This document shows positions 45,694 through 54,910 of a stretch of DNA of 64,000 nucleotides, one piece after another; position 1 is the first letter of the stretch, and each line of letters starts with the position of its first letter. The stretch is taken from positions 248,001 through 312,000 of the forward strand of contig CAVPBI010000023.1 of assembly GCA_963701735.1 (NCBI GenBank), in the 5' to 3' direction. This DNA is from CAWABB01 sp963701735 (GTDB lineage: Bacteria; Bacteroidota; Ignavibacteria; UBA10030; UBA6906). A program made the position numbers and the translations under genes. The notes beneath the pieces were generated by a model that was not told the origin of the DNA, did not search any database, and was given only the letters and a program-made list of their open reading frames with translations.

Positions 45694-46365
45694 TCAATTC
45701 TGAGCAATCCAGGGCTCGGTCTCGGCAACCTGAGACACCTGACGGAGCGCCGACTGGGCATCCGCCATAGTCGCATAGCGACCGATGCGCACGCGGTACC
45801 AGGTATCACCCTCGACATTCCCTTCGACCACATACGCCGGATAGCCGGCCGCGGTCATCTTCGCCGCCTCTCCGTTCGCCTTCGCCTGTGTTTCCCACGA
45901 TGACACCTGGATGCTGTAGTTGCCGGTGCCTGTCGGGGGAAGTGAAGCGGCAACCGTCTTGGGATCGCGAGTTCGCACCGGTTTCTCCGTCGCCGGCGGA
46001 GTGATAGGCGGCTCTTGAGCTGCATCGGGAAGCGGCGTGCTCGGAGCAATCTGCTCCCCACCTTCGGGCTGCGTCGCGGCCTCCGTGCCCGACTCTTCCG
46101 GCGCCGGAAGATCGGGCTCCGGAAGACCCTCTGATACCGCCACGGGCTTTGGACCCCAGAGGTGGATGACCTTCAACTGGTTCAGCGCGAAGACAACGCC
46201 CGCAACGACGATGATGCCCAGGACGATCCAGAGGAGCGGGGAGATTCCCCCGCGGCCGCCCCCGTCCACATCGCGAAGCGTTGGAGGAGCTGGCGGATTT
46301 GTTTCAGAGTCAAGCGGTTCGGGTTCCGATTCCAGAGAATCGTCTTTAAGATTCAGCCGGGGCAT
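45694..46365 (-). CDS. SPOR-domain membrane protein
   Basis: 223 residues. An acidic N-terminus is followed by a membrane helix at 42-61 (SPLLWIVLGIIVVAGVVFAL), a long Pro/Glu-rich linker, and a C-terminal SPOR domain at about 147-223 (NYSIQVSSWETQAKANG, WYRVRIGRYATMADAQSAL). SPOR domains bind denuded glycan strands at division sites. Upstream of the ExbB-TonB pair on the same strand. A candidate promoter lies at 46553-46581. Confidence 0.88.
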   Translation of the reverse strand: MPRLNLKDDSLESEPEPLDSETNPPAPPTLRDVDGGGRGGISPLLWIVLGIIVVAGVVFALNQLKVIHLWGPKPVAVSEGLPEPDLPAPEESGTEAATQPEGGEQIAPSTPLPDAAQEPPITPPATEKPVRTRDPKTVAASLPPTGTGNYSIQVSSWETQAKANGEAAKMTAAGYPAYVVEGNVEGDTWYRVRIGRYATMADAQSALRQVSQVAETEPWIAQN

Positions 46366-46743
46366 GCCTTGTTCCTCCTATGCATGTTGAATGGGTTCGC
46401 TTCTGCCGATCCTGCTCACCGTCACGCCGCATCAATCGCCGATCTGGCTGCCGGGATGACGCCCGAAGCGTTCGCCAGAAGGGCATTCAGGGCGAGCTGC
46501 GTGCTACAACTGAGACTTAAAGTGTTTTCTAAATTCCTCCCCGTAACGGCTTAATTTAGGTTTTGGGACTCTTGAAGTCAAGGAATTTCGCTCGAAAAGG
46601 CGAGGAATAATGATGGGAGATGGGTGACCCGATCCGGGCAGGCCAGTCCACGCATGATGAATGCGGCACAAGCAAGATCCGATGCTGCGACCACCCCGAG
46701 AGACCGACTCACCTGCCGATGGCATCATGGCGGCCGAGATGCC
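46366..46743. other. intergenic region, partly AT-rich, promoter-bearing
   Basis: 378 bases between the SPOR gene start and the stop of the sigma-like gene. It contains a stretch around 46500-46600 clearly richer in A/T than its surroundings and a candidate minus-strand promoter. A 74-codon minus-strand ORF (46504-46728) has no homology that I can recognise and no ribosome-binding site, so I do not call it. Confidence 0.5.
46553..46581 (-). promoter_or_regulatory. putative promoter of the SPOR-ExbB-TonB unit
   Basis: On the minus strand TTGACT (46576-46581) and TAAATT (46553-46558) with a 17-bp spacer, within the AT-rich patch. The leader to the coding start would be about 185 bases, unusually long. 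Confidence 0.4.
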
Positions 46744-47511
46744 TCATAGAATCAACCAGAGGACGATCAGGGCGACGACGAGGACCACGCCGAGTATCAG
46801 GAGCGTCCTGCTGCGGCCCCGGGACAGTTGACGGCGATCGCGGAGAGCCTGCCGCACGGACACGGTAAAATGCCAGGGCGCGGATTCCCATCCCATCCCG
46901 CGGAGCTCCTCCCGGAGCTTTGATTCATCGGTCGCCCTGCGGGGATCGAGCGGAGGACCGTACGCCTGGTGGGCTTTCAGGAATTCGCGAGAGGCGCGAG
47001 CGAGGGCGTCGGGGAATGCTGCAGACTTGATGCCGAGGATGAACGCGGCCTGCTCGTCCGTCAGGCCCATCACGTCAATGAGGACGAGCACTTCGCGTGA
47101 GCGGGTGGGAACCGCGGCAAGGACCCACTGGAGCTGCGACGACCGGTCTGCCGGGACGATTCTCGCGCCACATGCCTTCAGCTCCTCGGCCTGTTCGGCG
47201 GCGGCTTTGGGCGAATGTGCCACGTCGGGTCGCCGGCCTTTGCACGCATCCCGGGCAACGTCGAGAGCCATGCGGTACATCGCCCCCCGAATTCCGTGCG
47301 ACGGCTTCGTGCCGCCGAGCCCCCTGAACCATGTAACGAACCCCTGGACGAGCGCCGATTCGGCGCGCTCGCGGTCGCCGGTCAGGCGGACGACGCACGT
47401 GAAGAGAACGTCCTTGTATCCGTCCAGTAACCGGTCGCGGGCAATCTCGTCCCCCTCTCGCGCAGCCCTGGCGAGGTCCTCATCGGGCACATCGGCAAAG
47501 GGATAGATCAT
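46744..47511 (-). CDS. sigma-70-family (ECF-like) factor with C-terminal membrane anchor
   Basis: 255 residues. Region 2-like VPDEDLARAAREGDEIARD and LLDGYKDVLFTCVVRLTGD near the N-terminus and region 4-like LAAVPTRSREVLVLIDVMGL, TDEQAAFILGIKSAAFPDAL around 130-175 resemble ECF sigma factors. Unlike ordinary ECF factors, about 60 further residues follow and the protein ends in a single hydrophobic helix (LLILGVVLVVALIVLWLIL). It could be a membrane-tethered sigma factor, or a degenerate sigma-like anti-sigma. A four-copy 17-bp repeat lies just upstream of its start. Confidence 0.7.
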   Translation of the reverse strand: MIYPFADVPDEDLARAAREGDEIARDRLLDGYKDVLFTCVVRLTGDRERAESALVQGFVTWFRGLGGTKPSHGIRGAMYRMALDVARDACKGRRPDVAHSPKAAAEQAEELKACGARIVPADRSSQLQWVLAAVPTRSREVLVLIDVMGLTDEQAAFILGIKSAAFPDALARASREFLKAHQAYGPPLDPRRATDESKLREELRGMGWESAPWHFTVSVRQALRDRRQLSRGRSRTLLILGVVLVVALIVLWLIL

Positions 47512-47527
47512 ATCCGCACTCTCCGAC

Positions 47528-47595
47528 GGGACGGTCAGTGGACCGGGACGGTCAGTGGACCGGGACGGTCAGTGGACCGGGACGGTCAGGCGACC
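47528..47595. repeat. four tandem copies of a 17-bp repeat
   Basis: Unit GGGACGGTCAGTGGACC at 47528-47544, 47545-47561 and 47562-47578, and a fourth copy with two changes (GGGACGGTCAGGCGACC) at 47579-47595. The array lies between the start of the sigma-like gene and the end of holA; the last copy overlaps the final codons of holA. Possible regulatory direct repeats or slipped-strand expansion. Confidence 0.9.
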
Positions 47596-48611
47596 GGGAC
47601 GGCCGGCCCGACCAGGCTGACAATCGTCGACGAAAGAATCTGCCTGTGGTCTTCGCCGGACGTCTTCATCCGCTCGTCCGCGCGGGCAAGCCGGCAGAAC
47701 GCGTTCTCGACCTCACGCCGCGAGAACCCCGCGGCCGCATCGATGTACTCTCTCACAAAGAAGCTGCTGACGCGGATCTCAGAGGAGATGTCCCGGTCAG
47801 AGGTGCCTTTGCGCTTCAACTCCTGCACCTTCAGCAGCGACACGAAGTACGACGTCAGCATGACGAGGATGAATGTCAGCGTCTCGCCGCCGTCGAGCAT
47901 ATGCTCCCCGATCTCGAGGGCCCGCCCGGCGTCACGATGGCCGATCGCGCGCTGCAGCTCGAAGATGCTGAATTCTCTCGAGAGGCCGACGACTTCAGCG
48001 ACCTCATCGGCACCAATCGTGCGCTTCTTCCCGAGGTATGTGTAGAGCTTCTCGAGCTCGTTGTCCAGGGCGCGCAGGGAGGTCCCGACGTACGCCTGGA
48101 GGACCCGCGCCGCTTCCGGGGTGATCTCCCATCCGGACGCCGCAGCACGCGCCGCAATCCAGCCGGGGATGTGATTCCCGTACAGGGGCTTGCATTCGAC
48201 GACAACGCCGGTCTTTCGCGCCACGGTATAGGGGCGCTTCCGGAGATCGGCGGACGCGGCGACAATGACGAAGACGGTTGTCGGCGACGGGGATTCCAGA
48301 TAGGCACCGATGGCCTCGAGGTCTTTGGCGGAGCACCGCTCGACCTCGCGAAGGATGACCCCCCTGCGGTCTGCCATGAGCGGGAATGCAGAGGCGACTG
48401 CGGCTATGTGACGGCCGTCCTCTTCTCCCCCGCGGAAGATGTCCAGGTTGAACCCGCGGTGATCGGGGTGCACGGCGGCGTCAAGGATCGCCCTCAACGC
48501 CTCTTCCACGAGGAAGTCTTCTTCCCCGTGGAGGAGGTAGACTGACGCCGGCTCGCCCTTCGCAAGGGCCGCCGTCAGCTCAGCTACGCTCAGGCCGTCT
48601 TTCGCCGCCAT
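47586..48611 (-). CDS. holA: DNA polymerase III subunit delta HolA
   Basis: 341 residues. The clamp-loader delta AAA+-like fold begins with ASVYLLHGEEDFLVEEALRA; the middle has GVVVECKPLYGNHIPGWIAA, and the C-terminal collar domain has SIFELQRAIGHRDAGRALEI. HolA opens the beta sliding clamp as part of the clamp loader. Its last codons (GPAVPVA) run into the 17-bp repeat array. Confidence 0.88.
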   Translation of the reverse strand: MAAKDGLSVAELTAALAKGEPASVYLLHGEEDFLVEEALRAILDAAVHPDHRGFNLDIFRGGEEDGRHIAAVASAFPLMADRRGVILREVERCSAKDLEAIGAYLESPSPTTVFVIVAASADLRKRPYTVARKTGVVVECKPLYGNHIPGWIAARAAASGWEITPEAARVLQAYVGTSLRALDNELEKLYTYLGKKRTIGADEVAEVVGLSREFSIFELQRAIGHRDAGRALEIGEHMLDGGETLTFILVMLTSYFVSLLKVQELKRKGTSDRDISSEIRVSSFFVREYIDAAAGFSRREVENAFCRLARADERMKTSGEDHRQILSSTIVSLVGPAVPVA

Positions 48612-48635
48612 GCGTGTCCCGGTCAGGTCGACGGA

Positions 48636-49247
48636 CTACCGCGGCACCGTCTGCTGCTTCATGCGAACGGAATCGATGACGACGTCCGTCTTCGGACGGC
48701 CGTCGTTCGCCCCCATCTCCGGGGTGATCTCCACCGCCCCGATCCGATCGACGACGTCCAGGCCGCTCACGACGCGGCCGAAGATCGTGTACGCCTTCGG
48801 CAGCCGGGGAGCGTCCTGGAGCATGATGAAGAACTGGCTGGTATTCGTGTTCGGCCCGCGATTGGCCATCGCGACGGTTCCGCGGACATATCCTGTCTTG
48901 AACGATGGGGCTGCCGGGTTGAGCTCGTCCTCGAACTCCTTCCCATAGATGCTCTTCCCTCCCCCACCCGTCCCGGTCGGATCGCCGCCCTGGATGACGA
49001 AGCCCTTCGCGATGCGATGGAACTTGATCCCGTCGAAGTACTTCTGCTCCGCCAGCTTCACGAAGTTGTCCACCGTGCGCGGCGCGTCGTTGCGGTAGAG
49101 CTCGATCTCGATCGTACCCATCGAGGTCGCCATCACGGCGACTTCAGCGGTTCCCTTGTCTGCTGTCATATTCTCGGACTTTCCGCAGCTGATGAGTGTC
49201 AATCCCAGAGCAAGAGATGCCGCTCCGGCAAGAAGAAAACGGTTCAT
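48636..49247 (-). CDS. cyclophilin-type peptidyl-prolyl isomerase, predicted lipoprotein
   Basis: 203 residues from MNRFLLAGAASLALGLTLIS with Cys21 in the lipobox LISC; an upstream in-frame ATG at 49334 lies in the preceding gene. The cyclophilin domain has GTIEIELYRNDAPRTVDNF, YFDGIKFHRIAKGFVIQGGD and SQFFIMLQDAP. It catalyses proline cis-trans isomerisation, here probably in the periplasm as a lipid-anchored folding helper for envelope proteins. Confidence 0.92.
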   Translation of the reverse strand: MNRFLLAGAASLALGLTLISCGKSENMTADKGTAEVAVMATSMGTIEIELYRNDAPRTVDNFVKLAEQKYFDGIKFHRIAKGFVIQGGDPTGTGGGGKSIYGKEFEDELNPAAPSFKTGYVRGTVAMANRGPNTNTSQFFIMLQDAPRLPKAYTIFGRVVSGLDVVDRIGAVEITPEMGANDGRPKTDVVIDSVRMKQQTVPR

Positions 49248-49269
49248 TGGTGTGCTCCATGAGATGTGA

Positions 49270-49954
49270 TCAGAAGAGGTATGCGAAACCGAGCCGGGCG
49301 CCCGCTCCGAACCAGTGGAGCGTGGGGTCCTCAATGTTCACGGCAGGGCTCTGCCCGCCGGCGTCCTGGAGTGATCCCATGAGCTCCCACTGCGCCTGCA
49401 CGCCGAGATACATGTAGAGACTCTCCCCCAGCGCCGTGTTGCCTTCCATCTCTATCACAATCCCGGCGCCTGAGGCCTTGTACTCCTTGTCCAGCGTCGA
49501 AAACTTCTCCCGCAGCGAGCCCCAGTGATAGCCTCCGCCCAGGCCGGCCTTAAGGCAATAGAGCCCGGCGTCATGGAGGACATACTGGACGACGCACCGA
49601 CGGGAGATGGGCGCTGAGCGTGTACTCCGCCGTCCCGTATTGCCCGGCAATGTTGTACGATGCGAGCACGTAGCCGTAGTCTGCCTTGATGAGCCAGGAG
49701 GCATCCAGGGGAACGCTCACGTATCCGAAGAACTCCGCTGCCGCCTTGAACGACGAGACCTGTTCCAGCGCCCCGGGTGTGCTGTTCACGATGTTCACGA
49801 CGTCCGTCGCATTGATGGCGACGACACCCAGGCCTGCCCCGATGCCGGGGCGAACGGCGGTCGTCGGCGCGTCCGCGGGAGACGGTCGCTGGGCATGCAG
49901 CGTGTGCGTGCCCGCCACGAGTGCGATCAGACACAACAGCACGGTCGGCCGCAA
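49270..49954 (-). CDS. outer-membrane beta-barrel-like protein (frameshifted)
   Basis: The first part starts at TTG 49954 with a GGGAGG site (LRPTVLLCLIALVAG signal peptide, then RPGIGAGLGVVAINATDVVN), and the second part in another frame has GLYCLKAGLGGGYHWGSLRE and AGARLGFAYLF at the end. One extra base near 49598 explains the shift; the corrected protein is about 227 residues. Alternating strands, aromatic ends and a terminal Phe suggest an eight-stranded OmpW/OmpA-like barrel. An earlier ATG at 49996 overlaps the flippase gene and is less likely. Confidence 0.65.
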
Positions 49955-49955
49955 G

Positions 49956-51014
49956 TCACTGCCCTCCCGTGTCTTTCTGACGAGGACGCATGGCATCTCC
50001 GAACGTGACCTTGTCTTTCAGGAAGTAGTAGAGTCCGATCAGCGTTACACTGACAAAACCGACGCCATGCGTGAGCGTGGCAAAGCTCAACGCGGTCGCC
50101 CGGTTCACTCCGTAGAGTGCGATGAGGGTCTGGGAGGCGAACGCGTGGTACGTTCCGGTGGAGCCGGGCGTCGGGATTGCGACTCCGATGCTCGAGATCG
50201 CAAGCACGACGATCGCCCCCGAGAAGCCGAGCGCCCCCTCCAGTCCGAGCGCCCGCAGCCCGCACCACGTCATGACAGCATACAGGCCCCAGACCAGGAC
50301 GCTCAGCGCGCCGATGATCACAAAATGCTGCGGAGATTTCAGGAACGAGAACCCGTCGAGGAACGAATGCGTGAGACGCTCGATACGGCTCGCGAATCGC
50401 TCCGGGAACAGGCGGGTGACGCGCGCAAGAACCGCATCGGCCCAATCACGACGAAGCATCAGGGCCACCATGAACGCCGTCGCGAGGATGATGACGGCCG
50501 CGAGAACGATTCCCGATTGCGCGAGCCAGGGGAACGACTCGAGAAGAGGCCCGCTGTACAGGAACGGCAGCGCAGCCACCAGGATCAGAAACGAAATCAT
50601 GTCCATGATCCGCTCGACGACAATGGTCCCGAAGGAAGCGCCCGCCGAGATCTGTTCCAGCTTGCCGATCGCAAAGGGGCGTCCGAGCTCTCCCGCCCGG
50701 GGAAGGACGTTGTTCAGCATGTAGCCGATCATCACCGCGGAGAAGAGGTTCCTGAGGCCGATGTCCGGCTTGATGGGATAGAGCATGTAGCGCCAACGGA
50801 GGGCACGACAGAGATGGCTCACGATCAGCGCACCCAGATACACGAAGAGCCACCAGTAGTCTGCGTTTTCAAGCGATGCGACGATATCGGCGGGATCGGT
50901 GCCCCGAAATGCAATGTAGAGGAAGAGGACCGTCAGGACAAGGCTGACGGCATACTGGAGCCATCGGCGGGGGGATGCCGGGGGCAACGCCCCCTGGGCT
51001 GGTTCGGGGACCAC
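49956..51014 (-). CDS. lysylphosphatidylglycerol synthase/flippase-like multi-pass membrane protein
   Basis: 352 residues with about eight hydrophobic helices, starting GTG 51014. Features fit the PF03706 (LPG synthase TM / AglD-like) family: SHLCRALRWRYMLYP, GYMLNNVLPRAGELGRPFAI, ISSIGVAIPTPGSTGTYHAF. Such proteins flip or transfer lipids and are often part of glycan or lipid pathways. It lies 9 bases after lolA on the same strand. Confidence 0.85.
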   Translation of the reverse strand: MVPEPAQGALPPASPRRWLQYAVSLVLTVLFLYIAFRGTDPADIVASLENADYWWLFVYLGALIVSHLCRALRWRYMLYPIKPDIGLRNLFSAVMIGYMLNNVLPRAGELGRPFAIGKLEQISAGASFGTIVVERIMDMISFLILVAALPFLYSGPLLESFPWLAQSGIVLAAVIILATAFMVALMLRRDWADAVLARVTRLFPERFASRIERLTHSFLDGFSFLKSPQHFVIIGALSVLVWGLYAVMTWCGLRALGLEGALGFSGAIVVLAISSIGVAIPTPGSTGTYHAFASQTLIALYGVNRATALSFATLTHGVGFVSVTLIGLYYFLKDKVTFGDAMRPRQKDTGGQ

Positions 51015-51023
51015 GCGGGCAGC

Positions 51024-51686
51024 CTACCGGAGGTCCACGACCTCGACACCTTCGGGGATGTCGAAGACGAACCGGCTGTCCTCGAGCCCCCTGTTGATGT
51101 CGATTTCGCGGACGGTATACTGCGTTTCACGGCTGTTGACATCCACGAGCAGCACCTGTTTCACGAGGGACGTCCCTTCGTCGACCCAGAGCTTCAGCGA
51201 CTTGACCGACGATGACTCGCTCCTGGGCGTGAGCAGGAGAACGATGGTCTCCGTCGAGCCGACCTTCTCCTTCCCCACGACGCGGGACGCGTACTCGTCG
51301 GGCGCGGTCGTCAGCAGGCGCTCGGGGGAGAGCATGCGCTCGTTCAGCTTGAACTTGTCGATCAGCACCTGATTCGTGGCAACCGCGTAGGACCAGACGG
51401 TCTGGCCGTCGGTGACGATGGTCTGGCCGTCGAGTTCGACGCGGTACTTGTTCGTCTTCTTCAGCAGGAGCTTCCCTTCGAGGCGCTGGTTGATGCCTGC
51501 CAGCGGGAACCTCACCTCCTGCGAGAACTTGAGCGTCGCGTCCGTGACGGCGTCATACTTCTTCCGCACACGGGTGAGGACATCCTGCGCGTCCTCGGTC
51601 AGCGCGGACGCCGGCGCGAGCAGGAGCGCCAGCAGGCTGATCAGGAGGGCCCGCGATCCGATCGAGAGCACGGTGGTCGGGTTCAT
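51024..51686 (-). CDS. lolA: outer-membrane lipoprotein carrier protein LolA
   Basis: 220 residues. Signal peptide (RALLISLLALLLAPASA) then a LolA fold with QDVLTRVRKKYDAVTDATLK, RLEGKLLLKKTNKYRVELDG and VWSYAVATNQVLIDKF. LolA carries lipoproteins from the inner-membrane LolCDE complex to the outer membrane. The start overlaps the ftsK stop (ATGA), suggesting co-expression. Confidence 0.9.
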   Translation of the reverse strand: MNPTTVLSIGSRALLISLLALLLAPASALTEDAQDVLTRVRKKYDAVTDATLKFSQEVRFPLAGINQRLEGKLLLKKTNKYRVELDGQTIVTDGQTVWSYAVATNQVLIDKFKLNERMLSPERLLTTAPDEYASRVVGKEKVGSTETIVLLLTPRSESSSVKSLKLWVDEGTSLVKQVLLVDVNSRETQYTVREIDINRGLEDSRFVFDIPEGVEVVDLR

Positions 51687-54136
51687 GGATTGAGGATCGC
51701 CTCCAGGTCTTCTTCTGTCTGCACCAGCACCTCCCGCGCTTTGCTGCCGTCGAACGGCCCGACGATGCCGGCCATTTCGAGCTCGTCGACCAGCCGGGCG
51801 GCGCGGGAATATCCGACCTTCAGCCGCCGTTGCAGCAAAGAGACGGATCCCTGCTGGTGTCGCACAATCAGCCGGGCCGCCTCTTCGAACAGTTCGTCGC
51901 GCTCATCGCGCCCGCCGCCGCCGCCCGAGCGCTTCCGTTCCGCGATTGACGGAAGCAGGAACGGCATCGCGTACCCCTGCTGCCGGGCAATGTGGTCCAC
52001 GATCGCATCCACTTCGTCCGGGGAAATGTAGGCGTTCTGCAGGCGTACGGGTTTGGGGCTGCCGCTGGCCAGGTAGAGCATGTCGCCGTTGCCGAGCAGC
52101 TGTTCCGCGCCGTTCATATCCAGGATTGTCCGCGAGTCGGTTTTGGACGCGACCTGGTATGCAACCCGCGCGGGGAAGTTCGCCTTGATGACGCCTGTGA
52201 TGACGTCGACCGATGGGCGCTGCGTGGCGACGATCAGATGGATCCCGACCGCGCGCGCGAGCTGCGCCAGGCGAGCGATCGGCTCTTCCACTTCGCGCGC
52301 CGCCGTGATCATGAGATCCGCAAGCTCGTCGATCACGACGACCAGGTACGGCAGCCTGGTGTGCGGATGCTCCGGCGTGTAGGCGAGGCGGCCGCTGCGG
52401 AGCCGCTCGTTGTAGTCCTGGACGTTTCTGACGCCCGCGGCCGCGAGGCGGTCGTAGCGGCGCTCCATTTCCAGCTCCACCCCGCGGAGCGCGAGCACCG
52501 CGTTCTGCGGGGTCGTGACGATCTCCTCGTTGATGTCGGGAGAGATGGCCAGGAAATGGTTCTTCAATTTCGCGTACTGTGCCAGCTCGATCTTCTTGGG
52601 ATCGATGATGACGAGCTTCAGATCGGCCGGGTGCATCCGGAAGAACAGGCTGGCCAGGATCGTGTTGATGCCGACGCTCTTCCCGGAGCCGGTTGAACCG
52701 GCGATCAGCAGGTGCGGCATGCGCGTGAGATCGTCCGCGAACACCTCGCCCGAGATGGTCTTCCCCATCGCCAGCGGAAGGCTGGCGGCGCTGGTCCGGA
52801 ACGCATTGGAGTTGACGACGCTCCGCATCGTCACGAGCGACCGGTGGGAGTTCGGGATCTCCACGCCGACCGCCGACTTCCCGGGAATCGGCGCCATGAT
52901 GCGGATCCCTTTGGCCGCGAGCTTGAGCGCCATATCGTTCTCGAGGCTCACGATGCTGCTGATCTTCACGCCGCTGGCGGGGACCAGCTCATACAGCGTC
53001 ACGACTGGTCCGGGCGTGACGCTGACGCTTTCCAGCTCGACGTTGAACTCCGCGAGCGTGGCGCGCAGAAGGTCCGCGTTCGCCTTCAGCTCTTCCTCGT
53101 CCACTTCTTCGCGGCTCGCGGCAGGAGCCGTCAGCAGATCGACGGACGGGAAGACGTAGTCGATGTCTTCGACCGGCGCGGACGCGGGAGCGATGGGAGT
53201 CGACGGCTCGGCCTCCGCGGGCCTGGGGGTCGGCCGTCGGTCGACCCTGACCGTCGGGGGGACCCGGTCCACGGGAGCCTGGCGCGCAGGCGTGGGGCGT
53301 TCTCCCTCCTCCGGTTCTTCCTCGGGGCGCGTGATCTTGACTTCGTGTCTGGCGAGAGCAGGGTGAGCTGCGCCGGCATCCTCATCCTCCTCCGGGCGTT
53401 CTTCTGACCGTCTCTCCGGCCGCTCCGCCTCCCGCAGCGCACGTTTCTCCGCCCACTCGTCCCTCTTCCGCTCAAGCCAGTCCAGCAACGCAAGCCAGCC
53501 GGTTCGCATCCGCTCGGCAGTCACGCGTACGTCGAGGTCCGCCGCCAGCACGATCGTGACGATCGCGGCCACGGCGATCACGATCGTGCCACCCGCCTTC
53601 CCGAGCAGTTGCGAGAGGCGCGTCGCGATAAAGTCGCCGATCAGACCGCTCCACTCCATCCCCGGACCGCTCTCCGCCAGGAAGAGCCGGATCATGCCGA
53701 ACGACGAGGAGACCAGGAGCGCTCCGACGAGCGTCACGTTGGTGATCCCGATGACGCGCCGGAGATCGGCATGGCGAAGAATGGTCCATCCCCACACAAC
53801 CATGAGGAACGGCACGACCAGAACGCTGTACCCGACCGTGGAGGTCACAAAGAAATCCGAGATGACGGCGCCGACAAGGCCGAGCCAGTTTTGCGTTGTG
53901 TCCGCCTTCGCACGCGCAACCGCGTCGCCGGAAAAGACGTTGAACAGGTCGGAGATCCGGACGCTCGCGCTGGCCTCGTCCACCGGATCGTACGAGACGA
54001 GCGCCAGCAGAAGGAGCAGCCCCGCTGCCATCAGCAGGATCGCGAAGATCGGACGGCGATGGCGGCTGGCAGGCTGGCGGGCCTCGCGTGTCTCGCGGCG
54101 GTTGGGCGTGGGGCGTGATTGTTGTCGTTGAGCCAT
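51683..54136 (-). CDS. ftsK: DNA translocase FtsK/SpoIIIE
   Basis: 817 residues. Four N-terminal membrane helices, a Pro/Glu-rich linker (about 240-330), then the RecA-like motor with Walker A IAGSTGSGKSVGINT and Walker B LVVVIDELADLM, and a C-terminal winged-helix gamma domain (SLLQRRLKVGYSRAARLVDE) for reading polar sequence motifs. It moves chromosomes and activates XerCD at division. Upstream of lolA on the same strand. Confidence 0.95.
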   Translation of the reverse strand: MAQRQQSRPTPNRRETREARQPASRHRRPIFAILLMAAGLLLLLALVSYDPVDEASASVRISDLFNVFSGDAVARAKADTTQNWLGLVGAVISDFFVTSTVGYSVLVVPFLMVVWGWTILRHADLRRVIGITNVTLVGALLVSSSFGMIRLFLAESGPGMEWSGLIGDFIATRLSQLLGKAGGTIVIAVAAIVTIVLAADLDVRVTAERMRTGWLALLDWLERKRDEWAEKRALREAERPERRSEERPEEDEDAGAAHPALARHEVKITRPEEEPEEGERPTPARQAPVDRVPPTVRVDRRPTPRPAEAEPSTPIAPASAPVEDIDYVFPSVDLLTAPAASREEVDEEELKANADLLRATLAEFNVELESVSVTPGPVVTLYELVPASGVKISSIVSLENDMALKLAAKGIRIMAPIPGKSAVGVEIPNSHRSLVTMRSVVNSNAFRTSAASLPLAMGKTISGEVFADDLTRMPHLLIAGSTGSGKSVGINTILASLFFRMHPADLKLVIIDPKKIELAQYAKLKNHFLAISPDINEEIVTTPQNAVLALRGVELEMERRYDRLAAAGVRNVQDYNERLRSGRLAYTPEHPHTRLPYLVVVIDELADLMITAAREVEEPIARLAQLARAVGIHLIVATQRPSVDVITGVIKANFPARVAYQVASKTDSRTILDMNGAEQLLGNGDMLYLASGSPKPVRLQNAYISPDEVDAIVDHIARQQGYAMPFLLPSIAERKRSGGGGGRDERDELFEEAARLIVRHQQGSVSLLQRRLKVGYSRAARLVDELEMAGIVGPFDGSKAREVLVQTEEDLEAILNP

Positions 54137-54145
54137 GCAATATCC

Positions 54146-54910
54146 TCAGTGCGATCCCGACGGCTCCGCTGCGCGGGGCGGGGGGGACAGGGGTTTCAGC
54201 ACCCCTCCTTCGAAGGATGGAACAACCGAACGCGAATCCACACCGGCGCAGACCCTGAGATCGTCGCCGAAGCCCAGACCCACAAGGTGTCTGCCGTGTT
54301 CGGAGGCCTGGAGCATCTTCAGCGGGGACTTCCCGAACGCCCTGTACAGCGAGAGCGCCACCGAAGCTCCGTCCGGGAGACCGGGGGTATCAGCGGACCA
54401 TCCGGCGATCCGATGCATCAGCAGCCCGGCACAGACCGCGTCCTCCAGTGCGATCGACCCCTCGTTCCCGGCACAGAGGATGGTCAGGTCCCCACCGATC
54501 CGCTGGAGCGCTTCGGCCACGGCGGAGACGTTCACGAATCCGCAGACAAGGAGCGTACGCGCATGCCGTCCCTTGGCGAGCGCCTGCGTGCCGTTGCTGG
54601 AGCTGAAGATGATCGACTTGCCGCGCACCCGTTCCTCCGTGTACTCGAGCGGGGAGTTGCCCAGCGAGAAGCCCTCGATCATCTTGCCGTTGCGCTCTCC
54701 GCCGAGCAGGAACACATCGCCGAAGAGGTTGCCCGAAATCTTCACCGCCGATTCCACGCTGGTGGCCGGAATCACCTGTCGCGCACCGTTCGCAAGGGCC
54801 GTGGTGATGGTCGTGCTCGACCTCAGCACATCGATCATCACGACGGTCTTCTCGCGCAAGGCGAGCTCGTCCGCCTGCTGCGGTGTCAGATACAGGTTGA
54901 TCTGCATCAT
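54146..54910 (-). CDS. comB: 2-phosphosulfolactate phosphatase (ComB family)
   Basis: 254 residues. The family pattern is present: TVVMIDVLRSSTTITTALAN, VFLLGGERNGKMIEGFSLGN, GKSIIFSSSNGTQAL and LTILCAGNEGSIALEDAVCA. ComB removes phosphate from 2-phospho-3-sulfolactate in coenzyme M or sulfolactate pathways. No other CoM/sulfolactate gene is seen. It overlaps the gcvT stop (ATGA), ahead of ftsK. Confidence 0.9.
   Translation of the reverse strand: MMQINLYLTPQQADELALREKTVVMIDVLRSSTTITTALANGARQVIPATSVESAVKISGNLFGDVFLLGGERNGKMIEGFSLGNSPLEYTEERVRGKSIIFSSSNGTQALAKGRHARTLLVCGFVNVSAVAEALQRIGGDLTILCAGNEGSIALEDAVCAGLLMHRIAGWSADTPGLPDGASVALSLYRAFGKSPLKMLQASEHGRHLVGLGFGDDLRVCAGVDSRSVVPSFEGGVLKPLSPPPRAAEPSGSH

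Noticed and set aside
46504..46728. 74-codon minus-strand ORF
   Set aside because: No ribosome-binding site, no recognisable family, lies in promoter-bearing intergenic DNA.
47528..47595. CRISPR array
   Set aside because: The repeats are 17 bp, directly adjacent without spacers, and no cas genes are nearby.
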